Part shown: positions 9,402 to 18,650 of the stretch, piece after piece
Layout: each line of letters starts with the position of its first letter
Numbering within the stretch: the stretch's first letter is position 1
Origin: Cyclobacteriaceae bacterium
Lineage (GTDB): Bacteria > Bacteroidota > Bacteroidia > Cytophagales > Cyclobacteriaceae
Direction of reading: 5' to 3'
Assembly: GCA_016786585.1 (NCBI GenBank)
Contig: JAEUUI010000007.1
Location: forward strand, 434,001 to 498,000
Length of the DNA stretch: 64,000 bases
Translations under genes and position numbers: made by a program
Notes under the pieces: model-generated
Databases searched by the model: none
Seen by the model: the letters and a program-made list of their open reading frames with translations, nothing else
Told to the model about the DNA's origin: nothing

Positions 9402-9890
9402 TTAGCGTATGAGGGTTCGTATTTTTTCACGGATGCGATTCATGCGTACCCGTACATTGTTTTGTGTGATGCCGATATTTTCGGCAATCTCATCGTATGG
9501 CACTTCGTCCAGCGCCATCATAATCATCGCGCGCTCGATTTCTGAAAGCTGCCGGATGGCCCACTGCAGCCTTTGAAAATTTTCTTCAAAATGATCTTCG
9601 GTGTTATCGGAAATGTTAAAGTGAAATTCTTCCAGCTCCTCCGTTTTAATTTTTCTGCCCAGTTTGCGCAAGCCCGAGATCGCGGTGTTCAGTGCAATGC
9701 GATACATCCATGTGGTAATCTTTGCTTCGCCCCGGAACGTTGGGAACGACTTCCAAAGCTGCAGTACAATTTCCTGGAACAGATCGTTGCGGGCTTCCTT
9801 GTCCGTTTCGTACAGGATGCACACCTTATGGATCAGGCCCTGGTTTTCATTTACCAGTTTTACAAACGATTTCTCCTGATCTTCAGTCAA
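9402..9890 (-). CDS. ECF-type RNA polymerase sigma factor
   Basis: The 162-residue protein has sigma region 2 (residues about 20-85, with DKEARNDLFQEIVLQLWKSF and ITTWMYRIALNTAIS) and region 4 (about 108-160, with IERAMIMMALDEVPYDEIAENIGITQNNVRVRMNRIREK), without regions 1 and 3. This is the standard extracytoplasmic-function layout. It directs RNA polymerase to a dedicated promoter set. The membrane protein gene starts 4 nt after its stop, which suggests a regulator-partner operon. Targets are unknown. Confidence 0.93.
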   Translation of the reverse strand: MTEDQEKSFVKLVNENQGLIHKVCILYETDKEARNDLFQEIVLQLWKSFPTFRGEAKITTWMYRIALNTAISGLRKLGRKIKTEELEEFHFNISDNTEDHFEENFQRLQWAIRQLSEIERAMIMMALDEVPYDEIAENIGITQNNVRVRMNRIREKIRTLIR

Positions 9891-10005
9891 GGCACAGATT
9901 GATTAGATAAGTCGAAGTTAGTAAAAGATAATTACAGAACGCTGATCAACAAACGTCACTTTTTTTAGTACCTTCTCCGTCAATTCATTCAAAATCAATT
10001 TCCGC

Positions 10006-10914
10006 GTGAGAGGTCTTACGAAATGGATCCGTAATTTTTTTGGCACCACGCGTGCGCAAACCAATGGATTTGTGGCGCTTCTTATATTAGTTACGGTGGT
10101 AATTTTTTCTGAACCTGTTGTGCGCTGGTGGAGGAGCTCACAACCACGTGATTTTTCAACGGATAAGCAGAAGCTTGATAGCCTCACGCGACTGTGGCAG
10201 GCAGTGGAAGCAAAGAACAATACTGTTTCCGCCAAACCGGATCGCGTCTTATTTGACTTCGACCCGAACATAATCCATAAGGAACAATTTCTGGCGCTCG
10301 GACTTTCCGAAAAACTCGCTACGCGCATCATCAATTACCGAAACAAAGGCGGAAAGTTTCGGATTAAGGCCGATCTGAAAAGGATATACGGCATTGATTC
10401 GGTTTTATATCAGACGCTTTATCCTTACATCAGCTTACCGGACGAAGCAGCAAAACCAACGTTTGAAAACAACGACACGGGTAACCGGTTCAAACCAAAA
10501 GAAAAACCTCAACCTTTCGATCTCAACGAAGCAGACACAACGCAGCTGCAAAAAATTTATGGTATTGGTTCAAAGCTTGCTCAACGTATTGTAAAGTATC
10601 GTGATAAGCTTGGCGGATTTGTTTCAGCACAACAGCTGAATGAAGTATATGGGTTGGATTCAGTGGTTGTTGAAAAACTTGTGGCCGCCTCGTATCTGCC
10701 TGAAAAGCCCGCTGTGAAAACAATCAATCTGAACAGCGCTGACGAAAAGACGCTTGCCGCTCATCCGTATTTTGGACGCAGGATAGCCAGCGCCATTGTC
10801 GCTTACCGTTTCCAGCATGGAAATTTCAAATCTGTTGATGATCTTGGCAAAATTCCATTGATCGATAAAAATAATTTGGGAAAAGTGCTTCCCTACGTAA
10901 CCGTTGATCCCTGA
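10006..10914 (+). CDS. Membrane-anchored protein with three helix-hairpin-helix DNA-binding units (ComEA-like)
   Basis: A GTG start is the only reasonable start; the following residues give a short basic N-terminus and one membrane segment (about 21-42). Three HhH units follow near residues 86-140, 168-228 and 240-300, each ending in a YR(N/D/F)xxGxF motif; units two and three begin with the ComEA signature NEADTTQL or NSADEKTL. ComEA-like proteins bind double-stranded DNA without sequence specificity during DNA uptake, so this could be a periplasmic DNA receptor. Its 3' end overlaps the helicase gene by 11 nt, which suggests coupled expression. Confidence 0.88.
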   Translation: MRGLTKWIRNFFGTTRAQTNGFVALLILVTVVIFSEPVVRWWRSSQPRDFSTDKQKLDSLTRLWQAVEAKNNTVSAKPDRVLFDFDPNIIHKEQFLALGLSEKLATRIINYRNKGGKFRIKADLKRIYGIDSVLYQTLYPYISLPDEAAKPTFENNDTGNRFKPKEKPQPFDLNEADTTQLQKIYGIGSKLAQRIVKYRDKLGGFVSAQQLNEVYGLDSVVVEKLVAASYLPEKPAVKTINLNSADEKTLAAHPYFGRRIASAIVAYRFQHGNFKSVDDLGKIPLIDKNNLGKVLPYVTVDP

Positions 10915-13900
10915 TACCCATCATATCCTTCGCAGTTATCTGCGGAGGCTTACGAACCTGAGCGGTAACAACCGTTCATTGTTATTGTTGCGCCTGCACA
11001 GCCAGCAGTTGATGGATTTGCATCAACTTACATTCCTGAATAATGAGCCTTCGTTCGATATTATTAAGTGTGTGATCGCGGGCAAACCTAAAAAACTTTG
11101 TGCTGTACTCGACAGCAGGGTTGAATCGGTGAATCAGGCCAGTGCCAGGCTGAAGCGCTTACAGCGAATTGATAAATTCATTTTTGATGAGCGAGGCTCG
11201 AACGATTTACACATTGGGTGGCCAATGATTCGTGGAAAGTTCGCTGACGGAACTTCGGTAAGGTGTGCCCTCTTGTATTTTCCGGTATCGCTGGTCGAAG
11301 AAAATGGTCAATGGATCTTGCAACCCCGCGAAGATGCTGGTGTTACGCTTAATAAATCTTTTCTGCTCGCCTATTCATTTTATAATAAAATTGCGCTGAA
11401 TGACGACCTGCCGGAAACGTCATTCGATGATTTGGATAAAGATAGTACGGTATTCCGTACTCAACTCTATCAGTTGTTGAAAGACTCGATTGAGCTGAAT
11501 TTTAATCCTGATACGTTTACAGATGAGCTCACCTCATTTGAAGAGTTTAAGAAAGAGGATTTCGAAAAACTTCAAAGGGATGGGGAGTTGAAACTATTTC
11601 GGGAAGCTGTGCTCGGAATTTTTCCGCAGGCGGGTTCACAGCTTGTGCCCGACTATCTGAAGCTGATCGAAAGTGAGTCGTTTGCTGATCTGGAAGATTT
11701 TTTCTCGCAGCGTATTCCGGGTAACGTGCTGCCCATCGGGCAATGGGTGTCGTCCGTTAAAGAAGAGAAAATTTATACGCCTTTTCCGCAGGACGCTTAT
11801 CAGGAACACACACTACGCGTAGTAAAAGATGGTCGTTCGCTTGTTGTGCAGGGACCACCGGGAACCGGCAAATCGCAATTGATTGCCAATCTTATTGCAG
11901 ACGGAATTGCTTCCGGGAAGAAAATCCTGATGGTTTGCCAGAAACGCGTAGCGCTCGATGTTGTTTACGATCGGCTAAAGAAAATTGGGCTTGAAGATTT
12001 TTTGGGGTTGATTCATGATTTCAGGAACGATCGAAAAGCAATCTATGAAAAGATTGCGCGACAGATTGGCCGGATTGAAGAATTCAAAACAGCGAACAGA
12101 AGTGTGGACGTTATTCAGCTTGAACGAAACTTTCTGAAGATTAGCCATACCATTGACCAACTAACGGACGAGCTGGAAGAATTCAGAAGAGCTTTGTTTG
12201 ATGAACGCGAATGCGGGATAAGTGTCAAGGAGTTGTACCTGACATCTGATCCGCATGCCTCGTATGTAGACCTGCGTCAGCAATACAGAGCTTTTAATCT
12301 GGCGTCTGTACTTGATTTCATCCTGCGGTTACGGAGCTTTGTCCGATATGCAGCGTTGTTTGACCGGGAAGACTATGTGTGGCGAAGCCGAAAATCATTT
12401 TCGGGATATGCGTTGGGTAACTTGAGAGCGCTTGAACAGGCTGTAAACGGTGTGACCGAAGCACAACGTACGCTTTTAAAAGACGTTCGTGAGATAGCAC
12501 CAATCGAATTGAATATCGAGGAGGCTGAATCGCTGTTAAACCAAAAAACAATCGCGAATGAAATTCTGACGTTGCTCGATAGCGAGCAGAAATATGGATA
12601 CTACCAAAAACTTATCACGGAGGATGAAGTCGGGATAACCCCGGAGTGGCTGGAGGAGATGGAAATAGGTTGTGTGAATTGCTTTGATGAGGCCGGAATT
12701 GAAACAACGCTGACCATGCAACAGGTTATCCCGGTTCAGCTGGCGTTGTACGAGCGCATGGAAGCGCGCGGCAATCCATTCAGGTTATTGCGTTTAAAAT
12801 TCTTCGCAAAGAATCGCTTTTTGCTCAAGCGGGTTATGTCGGTAAATAAGCTAAAGCTTAACAGACAGGGATTTGAAACACTGGAAAGAAGGATAGATAA
12901 CCGACTGAATCTTGAACATCACCTGACGCTAATGCGCGAGAGACGTTCGTTCACCGATGTGCCGCGTGCTGATGACAACGTTGCCCGAATCAAGACTTGG
13001 TTTGCGCGACAGGAGAAAGCACTTCGCGCGAAAATTTTGCTGGGGTCAATCCGTGAGCTACGAGGTGCTTTTCACGTTGCTTCCCTTTCCTTTCAGCAGT
13101 TCACATCAAAACTGCAGTCGATCTTTGAAATTATCGCTGCGATTCCAGCTTTACGTGAAACTTGGGAGCGAAACCTGACGACCCTGCAAATTCGTGTATT
13201 GATTCATAAGCCCGACCAGGCTAACGTTTTTATCGATGCATTACGCAACGACTTCGACAACCTCGTTGAGTTCGACAAGCTGAAAGAGTCACTTACGTCA
13301 GCGGAGAACGAAACCATTACCAAGTTGTACGATGCTGTGGGGGCGTGGGATATCCTAAAAATTGAAGACCTGTTTCAAAACAGTATTCGACTGGCGTGGA
13401 TTGAGCACATTGAAATCAAATATCCCGTGCTACGTTCGGCCTCTACGTTTGTGATGGAAGAACGGGAATCACTTCTTCAAAAAAGCGTGACCGAGAAACA
13501 ATTACTTAGCAACGATATTCTCAAAATCCGCGCGCGTGAGCGCATTTACGAAAGCATCGAATACAACAGGCTTAACAATCGCGTGACGTACCGCGATCTT
13601 CATCATCAAACAACCAAAAAGAAAAAAATCTGGCCGGTGCGAAAGGTTATTGCTGAATTTCAGGATGAGCTTTTCAACCTGATGCCATGCTGGATGGCGT
13701 CACCGGAGGCGGTGTCGGCTATATTTCCAATGACACAGTTGTTTGATCTCGTTATTTTTGACGAGGCTTCGCAGTGTTTCGCTGAACGCGGAATTCCTGC
13801 GATGTACCGTGGCCGTCAGGTTGTGATTGCAGGGGATGATAAACAGCTTAAGCCATTTGAACTTTACCAGGTTCGCTGGACGGAAGAAGAAACTGAAACA

Positions 13901-14938
13901 CCTGACCTGGAAGTTACTTCGCTGCTCGAATTGACAGGCCGTTATTTGCCGACAGTCCATCTGCAAGGCCATTACCGAAGCCAGTCACTCCCATTAATTG
14001 AATTTTCAAACAAGTTCTTTTATGAAGGTCGCTTAAAACTATTGCCTGACAGGAATATTATCAGCCGTCAGGAGACTCCGATTACGTTCCACAAAATTGA
14101 TGGTGAATGGTCGAACAATACAAATTTAATTGAAGCCATCGCAGTTGTTGATTTTGCCTTGTATATGCTCCGGACATTTCCTGAAAAGGAAATCGGGGTC
14201 ATTACCTTTAATGCACCGCAGCAGATCATGATCATGGATTTGATCGAAGAAAAAGCTTCGCGGGATGGAATGTCAATTCCGGAATCCATGTTTGTTAAGA
14301 ATATCGAAAATGTTCAGGGCGATGAAAAAGACATCATCATTTTTTCGATCGGCTACGCACCGGATGCAAACGGTAAATTGAGCATGCAGTTCGGAAGCCT
14401 GAACGTGACAGGAGGAGAAAACCGGTTGAACGTGGCGGTAACACGCGCGCGCGAAAAGATTATTGTATTCTCCAGCATTCTCCCGGAAGATTTGAAACTG
14501 CAGGGAATAAAAAATGAAGGACCAAAGCTGCTTAAAAAATACCTTGAGTATGCGCGCGCTGTTTCCGATGACTCATTCGAAGGCTATGAGCAGAAACCCT
14601 ATCAATATGCGTCAGGCTGGTACCTGAACCGCCATGTAGTTGGGTCGGGGGCATTAAAATATCCGCAACTTTCTTTCTCGTTGAATGAGATGCCGTTTAC
14701 TGACATTACCGTTCGGGAGGGGAAAACCTACTACGCTGCCGTGTTAACAGATGATCAGGTATATCAGTCGGCACTCACTGTTAAAGAACCGCATGCCTAT
14801 ACGCCAGCCTTACTCGGTCAGAAAAACTGGCAATACCTGAGGGTGTTCAGCCGAAACTGGTGGAACAACCGCGAACGTGTTGAAGATGAGCTGACGAAGT
14901 TTGTTTACCACGCTACGGAGGCTGATCAGGAGCGTTGA
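10904..14938 (+). CDS. Large superfamily 1 DNA/RNA helicase (Upf1/Dna2-like, AAA_11/AAA_12)
   Basis: This 1344-residue protein carries all SF1 motifs: Walker A VVQGPPGTGKSQLIANL near residue 310, Walker B LFDLVIFDEASQCF near 948, motif III GDDKQLKPFEL, motif IV GHYRSQSLPLIEF, and motifs V/VI NVTGGENRLNVAVTRAREK near 1175. A region of about 600 residues with helical, charged character separates motifs Ia and II, as in Dna2/Upf1-like relatives. The start is TTG at 10904, because the conserved-looking N-terminal segment SYLRRLTNLSGNNRSLLLLRL lies upstream of the first ATG (11012). It overlaps the HhH gene by 11 nt. No nuclease domain was seen. Confidence 0.9.
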   Translation: MIPDTHHILRSYLRRLTNLSGNNRSLLLLRLHSQQLMDLHQLTFLNNEPSFDIIKCVIAGKPKKLCAVLDSRVESVNQASARLKRLQRIDKFIFDERGSNDLHIGWPMIRGKFADGTSVRCALLYFPVSLVEENGQWILQPREDAGVTLNKSFLLAYSFYNKIALNDDLPETSFDDLDKDSTVFRTQLYQLLKDSIELNFNPDTFTDELTSFEEFKKEDFEKLQRDGELKLFREAVLGIFPQAGSQLVPDYLKLIESESFADLEDFFSQRIPGNVLPIGQWVSSVKEEKIYTPFPQDAYQEHTLRVVKDGRSLVVQGPPGTGKSQLIANLIADGIASGKKILMVCQKRVALDVVYDRLKKIGLEDFLGLIHDFRNDRKAIYEKIARQIGRIEEFKTANRSVDVIQLERNFLKISHTIDQLTDELEEFRRALFDERECGISVKELYLTSDPHASYVDLRQQYRAFNLASVLDFILRLRSFVRYAALFDREDYVWRSRKSFSGYALGNLRALEQAVNGVTEAQRTLLKDVREIAPIELNIEEAESLLNQKTIANEILTLLDSEQKYGYYQKLITEDEVGITPEWLEEMEIGCVNCFDEAGIETTLTMQQVIPVQLALYERMEARGNPFRLLRLKFFAKNRFLLKRVMSVNKLKLNRQGFETLERRIDNRLNLEHHLTLMRERRSFTDVPRADDNVARIKTWFARQEKALRAKILLGSIRELRGAFHVASLSFQQFTSKLQSIFEIIAAIPALRETWERNLTTLQIRVLIHKPDQANVFIDALRNDFDNLVEFDKLKESLTSAENETITKLYDAVGAWDILKIEDLFQNSIRLAWIEHIEIKYPVLRSASTFVMEERESLLQKSVTEKQLLSNDILKIRARERIYESIEYNRLNNRVTYRDLHHQTTKKKKIWPVRKVIAEFQDELFNLMPCWMASPEAVSAIFPMTQLFDLVIFDEASQCFAERGIPAMYRGRQVVIAGDDKQLKPFELYQVRWTEEETETPDLEVTSLLELTGRYLPTVHLQGHYRSQSLPLIEFSNKFFYEGRLKLLPDRNIISRQETPITFHKIDGEWSNNTNLIEAIAVVDFALYMLRTFPEKEIGVITFNAPQQIMIMDLIEEKASRDGMSIPESMFVKNIENVQGDEKDIIIFSIGYAPDANGKLSMQFGSLNVTGGENRLNVAVTRAREKIIVFSSILPEDLKLQGIKNEGPKLLKKYLEYARAVSDDSFEGYEQKPYQYASGWYLNRHVVGSGALKYPQLSFSLNEMPFTDITVREGKTYYAAVLTDDQVYQSALTVKEPHAYTPALLGQKNWQYLRVFSRNWWNNRERVEDELTKFVYHATEADQER

Positions 14939-14973
14939 TATTTCGTACTACCCCTATTCAGATATTGCCTGGG

Positions 14974-15414
14974 TTACGGTGTAATTCGCCCCTCGCAATT
15001 ATTAATTGGCCGGTCATCTTCTGCTAAGAAGAAATTGACGGTCAAATCATCACCCGGTTCAATTGCTAAGGACTTTGTCTCAATTTCTCTGTAACCAATG
15101 TAATTGCAAGATATAAATAGCTTGTCGGTGCCTGATTTTAATTGAACGCTGTACAAACCATTTCTATCAGTCAACGCGTTATAGCATCCAATCTTTATGC
15201 TGGCTTTTTCAATTGCTTCATTGCTGAACTTGTCTCTAACGTATCCCTGAATCTTGACAAACTTATGTGAATCATTATGATGTAGTGTTATTTCGTATCC
15301 TCCCAGATTGTACGTGCTTTCAAATTCGCGTGTGACCGAAGATTCACAGGCTGATGTTATTATACTAAGAAGCAATAACATCACTGTTGTTTTTAGTGCC
15401 TTAACAACCTGCAT
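14974..15414 (-). CDS. Lipoprotein with carboxypeptidase-regulatory-like domain
   Basis: From Met at 15414 the protein starts with a lipoprotein signal (LLLLSIITSAC, lipobox Cys about residue 23). The remainder is one CarboxypepD_reg-like beta sandwich with VKIQGYVRDKFSNEAIEKASIKI and the TDRNGLYSVQL motif near the middle, ending with VNFFLAED. In Bacteroidota such domains occur on TonB receptors and as stand-alone lipoproteins. The gene overlaps the 3' end of the upstream HExxH lipoprotein gene by 14 nt, so the pair is probably an operon. An earlier in-frame ATG (15444) would put ten charged residues before the signal and is less likely. Confidence 0.75.
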   Translation of the reverse strand: MQVVKALKTTVMLLLLSIITSACESSVTREFESTYNLGGYEITLHHNDSHKFVKIQGYVRDKFSNEAIEKASIKIGCYNALTDRNGLYSVQLKSGTDKLFISCNYIGYREIETKSLAIEPGDDLTVNFFLAEDDRPINNCEGRITP

Positions 15415-16876
15415 TTTTTCCTTTTTGCGTAGAGACGTCTCCATTTAGGTCTTGTTTTGTAAGCTCTTTAATATTCGTGTTTCGAATTCTGGTTTTATCG
15501 GCTTCCGGAAGACTGTTAAATGTGTTTGTGTCTTGTAAACCGCCCCAACTCATGTCTTCGTAAAACTGATGCGGCAGATCGTATCCTTTGGTTTTGCCAA
15601 ATTCTTCTAGGGAATTGGCAATTTCATTTACAAGACTCCTTGCGAATTCTTCATGATGCACGCTTTCCCAATTATTGAATTTACCCCAGTCTTGAACCAT
15701 TTGTGGGTAAGAGCTTGTTAAACCCTTTCGATTTGTTGCGAAATATACTGATAAGTAAGCATGTATTGATTCATGTAGAATTGTTCTCGCCCAAGACAAA
15801 TCGGTTGCGTTTTTCCATGCCTGTGAATCAAACTTTGTGGTTATTGTTTGTTTTTCTTTATTGTACTTTGCCGGTGGGCTTGTCGATCCAGTTTGACCTT
15901 GTAACGTACTGTCTTTCACCTGCCAGTTATAACCGGGCGTATCACCTGAAAACTTCTGAATGATCTGTCCAATGGAACCATTTTTTAAATTTTTCAGATC
16001 GGATAATATGGTTTTCATGCACGGCTTAAGACCCGTATCATCAATTTGATCTTCCCAGCGTTCCGGAATCACCACAACAGGCTTACTTGGTTTGTAACCG
16101 GGGATCGGTTTGATGCCTGTGTCCGAGTCGATGTCAGCAGGCTGCGTTGATCCGGATGATCCAGTACGAGGGCCGCTGATGGTTGTACCGCCTCCAAATG
16201 TTGGAACGGGTTCGTCCGGTTGGGCAGGGGTATATGACGAGCAATCGCCATACTCCAGGGTTATTACTAATGCTTTTCGTAAACAGGTTTCCTGAGTTCC
16301 TAACGCATTTTTGTATGTACCCCATTCCATACATTCTTCATGTTTTGTGGCTCCGGTCAAACATGTTGACGCTTGCATCGCCTTCGCATGGCTGTCGCTG
16401 CCGGTGATTAATTCACCATCCTGAAAAGTCAATTTACCCAGAACATTTCCATCCAGGTCAAGTCGCCAAATTTTTCCACTATAATTAAGAAGATCAAAGG
16501 CGCCCTCGAATTCATATCTAAGGATAAATGCCAAATAATTCCCGTCCGGAGTTTCTTCCAAAATAAGATTTGAAAATCCAGTTGAATGATTCTGGAGCCC
16601 GAAGGTGTAGGTATAATGACTACTATCGTCCTGAATCACTTTTAAAATTTCATCAACCTGCACACTAACGCCTTCGCTGTTTATTCTTGAGTGTTGGTCA
16701 CGTGAATTCGATTCAAAACCGGCTGAACTCAATACCTCGTTCAGGAATGGCTCTTCTGCCAGCGATGTGGCAATCACTGTTGATCGTTTTGACTTTACGG
16801 TAATTTGTTCTGTTGATTCATCGCACGATGAAACTGATACAATAAAAAGTAACGCGAGCAGAATTTTTGTTTTCAT
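15401..16876 (-). CDS. Lipoprotein with C-terminal HExxH metallopeptidase-like domain
   Basis: The start at 16876 gives a lipoprotein signal (LLALLFIVSVSSC). Residues about 20-190 show no recognisable family, followed by a Pro/Gly/Ser-rich linker (about 205-270). The C-terminal part has the zinc-binding motif HESIHAYLS near residue 375 and a downstream HHEEFARSLVNEIA segment about 40 residues later that could provide the third ligand, as in gluzincin-type folds. I infer a secreted protease or protease-like domain; the substrate is unknown. It is co-directional and overlapping with the small beta-sandwich lipoprotein downstream. Confidence 0.65.
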   Translation of the reverse strand: MKTKILLALLFIVSVSSCDESTEQITVKSKRSTVIATSLAEEPFLNEVLSSAGFESNSRDQHSRINSEGVSVQVDEILKVIQDDSSHYTYTFGLQNHSTGFSNLILEETPDGNYLAFILRYEFEGAFDLLNYSGKIWRLDLDGNVLGKLTFQDGELITGSDSHAKAMQASTCLTGATKHEECMEWGTYKNALGTQETCLRKALVITLEYGDCSSYTPAQPDEPVPTFGGGTTISGPRTGSSGSTQPADIDSDTGIKPIPGYKPSKPVVVIPERWEDQIDDTGLKPCMKTILSDLKNLKNGSIGQIIQKFSGDTPGYNWQVKDSTLQGQTGSTSPPAKYNKEKQTITTKFDSQAWKNATDLSWARTILHESIHAYLSVYFATNRKGLTSSYPQMVQDWGKFNNWESVHHEEFARSLVNEIANSLEEFGKTKGYDLPHQFYEDMSWGGLQDTNTFNSLPEADKTRIRNTNIKELTKQDLNGDVSTQKGKNAGC

Positions 16877-16927
16877 AGGACGTACTACCTTGATGGGAAC
16901 GATGTATTCATCAAAATAGGAAAACAT

Positions 16928-17105
16928 CGAATGTCAGAACAGACATGTCTGGGGTGCAGTCAAATAAATTTTATGATGAATGTAATGACCAGTAAACAAG
17001 CGGTAACCAGAGTTACATCTTGTGATGATGCAGTAGAATTTTTTAAAAAAAATTTACGAGTCGTGCTGATCTATGAATAAGACTGATGTTTATGATGGGA
17101 GTGAA
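16928..17105. other. AT-rich intergenic region between two minus-strand genes
   Basis: I see no coding potential here. It follows the amt terminator on the minus strand and contains the upstream region of the HExxH lipoprotein gene. No clear TAnnTTTG box was found. Confidence 0.4.
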
Positions 17106-17133
17106 ACAAAAAAGCCCGGCATCATGCCAGGCT
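17106..17133 (-). terminator. Rho-independent terminator of the ammonium transporter gene
   Basis: The hairpin AGCCcGGCA / TGCCaGGCT (17113-17133, one mismatch, TCA loop) is followed on the minus strand by a U-run from the A6 tract at 17107-17113. It lies about 27 bp after the amt stop codon. Confidence 0.8.
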
Positions 17134-17159
17134 CTTCCAGGTTAGGTAGAATTTTTCTC

Positions 17160-18470
17160 TCAGGTCTTCCGGGTCGATAATGTTTCAGCATGCTGGCTGA
17201 GGTCAAGCCCGATGGCTTCCTCTTCTTTGGTAACCCTGAGCTTCGTGATCATACCCGTGATCTTGTAAATCAGCAGCGACCCGAAGAATGTAAATGCGCT
17301 CACAATCACCAGCGCCAACAGGTGGTACAGGAAGATGGTTGCATCACCGTTAATCAGGCCAACGTCTTTTGCAAAGATGCCGGTCATGATCATCCCGACA
17401 ATTCCCCCAACACCGTGGCAAGGGAATACATCCAGCGTGTCGTCCAGTGAAGTTTTTTGTTTGTAGTAAACAGCCAGGTTGCTGACAATAGCCGCTACAA
17501 AGCCGATGAATACACTCTGTCCCACACTAACATATCCCGCAGCAGGCGTAATCGCTACCAATCCAACAACAGCTCCGATGCATGCGCCCATGGCAGAAAT
17601 TCTTCGTCCAACCAGTGCATCAAACATTACCCAGGTAATCATTGCCGATGCAGTCGCCATGTTGGTAGTTGCGAATGCCTGCACCGCCAGACCGTTTGCA
17701 GCAAGGGCAGATCCCGCATTAAAGCCGAACCATCCAAACCAAAGCATACCGGTACCGAGAAGAATAAATGGGATGTTTGCCGGTTGGTGCGTTCCGTGTT
17801 CACGTTTACCTAATACATATGCTCCGGCCAGGGCAGCAAACCCTGCCGACATGTGCACCACGCTTCCGCCTGCAAAGTCCAGCACGCCCCACTGGCGCAG
17901 AAATCCTTCCGGATGCCACGTCCAATGGGCGAGCGGGGTATAGATAAGCAAAGAAAACAAACACATGAACAGGAGATACGAGGTGAACTTCACACGCTCA
18001 GCGAAACTACCGGTAATCAATGCCGGGGTGATGATCGCAAACTTCAGTTGAAACAGCGCAAAGATTAAAAAAGGAATCGTAGGCGACAGTGCCGGGTGGG
18101 GCGCCAATGTTACATTATTGAAACTGAAAAAGGTTAATGGATTGCCGATAATGCCGTGAAAGCTTTCGCCAAACGCTAAACTGAAGCCTACCAGGTACCA
18201 CAGCAGACTGATTACGCCCAGTGCAATAAAGCTTTGCAGCATGGTGGAAATCACATTTTTATAACTCACCATTCCGCCATAGAAGAATGACAAGCCGGGC
18301 GTCATAAATAATACGAAAGCAGTGGCCACAATCATCCAGGCTGTATCTGCTTTGTCAATAGTAGCCGCGTCATCAACCGAAAATGTATTGCTTGAAGTAA
18401 AGAGTGAGAGCAATTGCAGGATAACGAGGACCGAAAAAATGATAATCCAGCGTCTTTTGGGTTTTCCCAT
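17160..18470 (-). CDS. amtB: Ammonium transporter (Amt/Mep/Rh family)
   Basis: The 436-residue protein has an N-terminal hydrophobic helix (about 9-25) and then the eleven-helix Amt core starting at DTAWMIVATAFVLFMTPGLSFFYGG. The twin pore histidines are visible in FAGGSVVHMSAG and CHGVGGIVG, and AmtB landmarks such as WFGFNAGSAL are intact. It moves ammonium across the inner membrane for nitrogen assimilation. No glnK (PII) gene is adjacent, although amt-glnK pairs are common in other bacteria, so regulation must come from elsewhere. It has its own terminator and appears monocistronic. Confidence 0.96.
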   Translation of the reverse strand: MGKPKRRWIIIFSVLVILQLLSLFTSSNTFSVDDAATIDKADTAWMIVATAFVLFMTPGLSFFYGGMVSYKNVISTMLQSFIALGVISLLWYLVGFSLAFGESFHGIIGNPLTFFSFNNVTLAPHPALSPTIPFLIFALFQLKFAIITPALITGSFAERVKFTSYLLFMCLFSLLIYTPLAHWTWHPEGFLRQWGVLDFAGGSVVHMSAGFAALAGAYVLGKREHGTHQPANIPFILLGTGMLWFGWFGFNAGSALAANGLAVQAFATTNMATASAMITWVMFDALVGRRISAMGACIGAVVGLVAITPAAGYVSVGQSVFIGFVAAIVSNLAVYYKQKTSLDDTLDVFPCHGVGGIVGMIMTGIFAKDVGLINGDATIFLYHLLALVIVSAFTFFGSLLIYKITGMITKLRVTKEEEAIGLDLSQHAETLSTRKT

Positions 18471-18650
18471 AGGTGGTGGTTGAATATTTAGTCTAAAAAT
18501 GTGAATAACGGGCTAGATTAAGAACCACTTTTCAATAAAAACTCACGAAATCGTTTGAAACCAATTAAAATTTTGCTCCCTCTAACCACATCTCCGTGAG
18601 TTTGTACTTCTGATAATTCTTGGTAGAATTAACCAGCCGAAAACCTTTAC

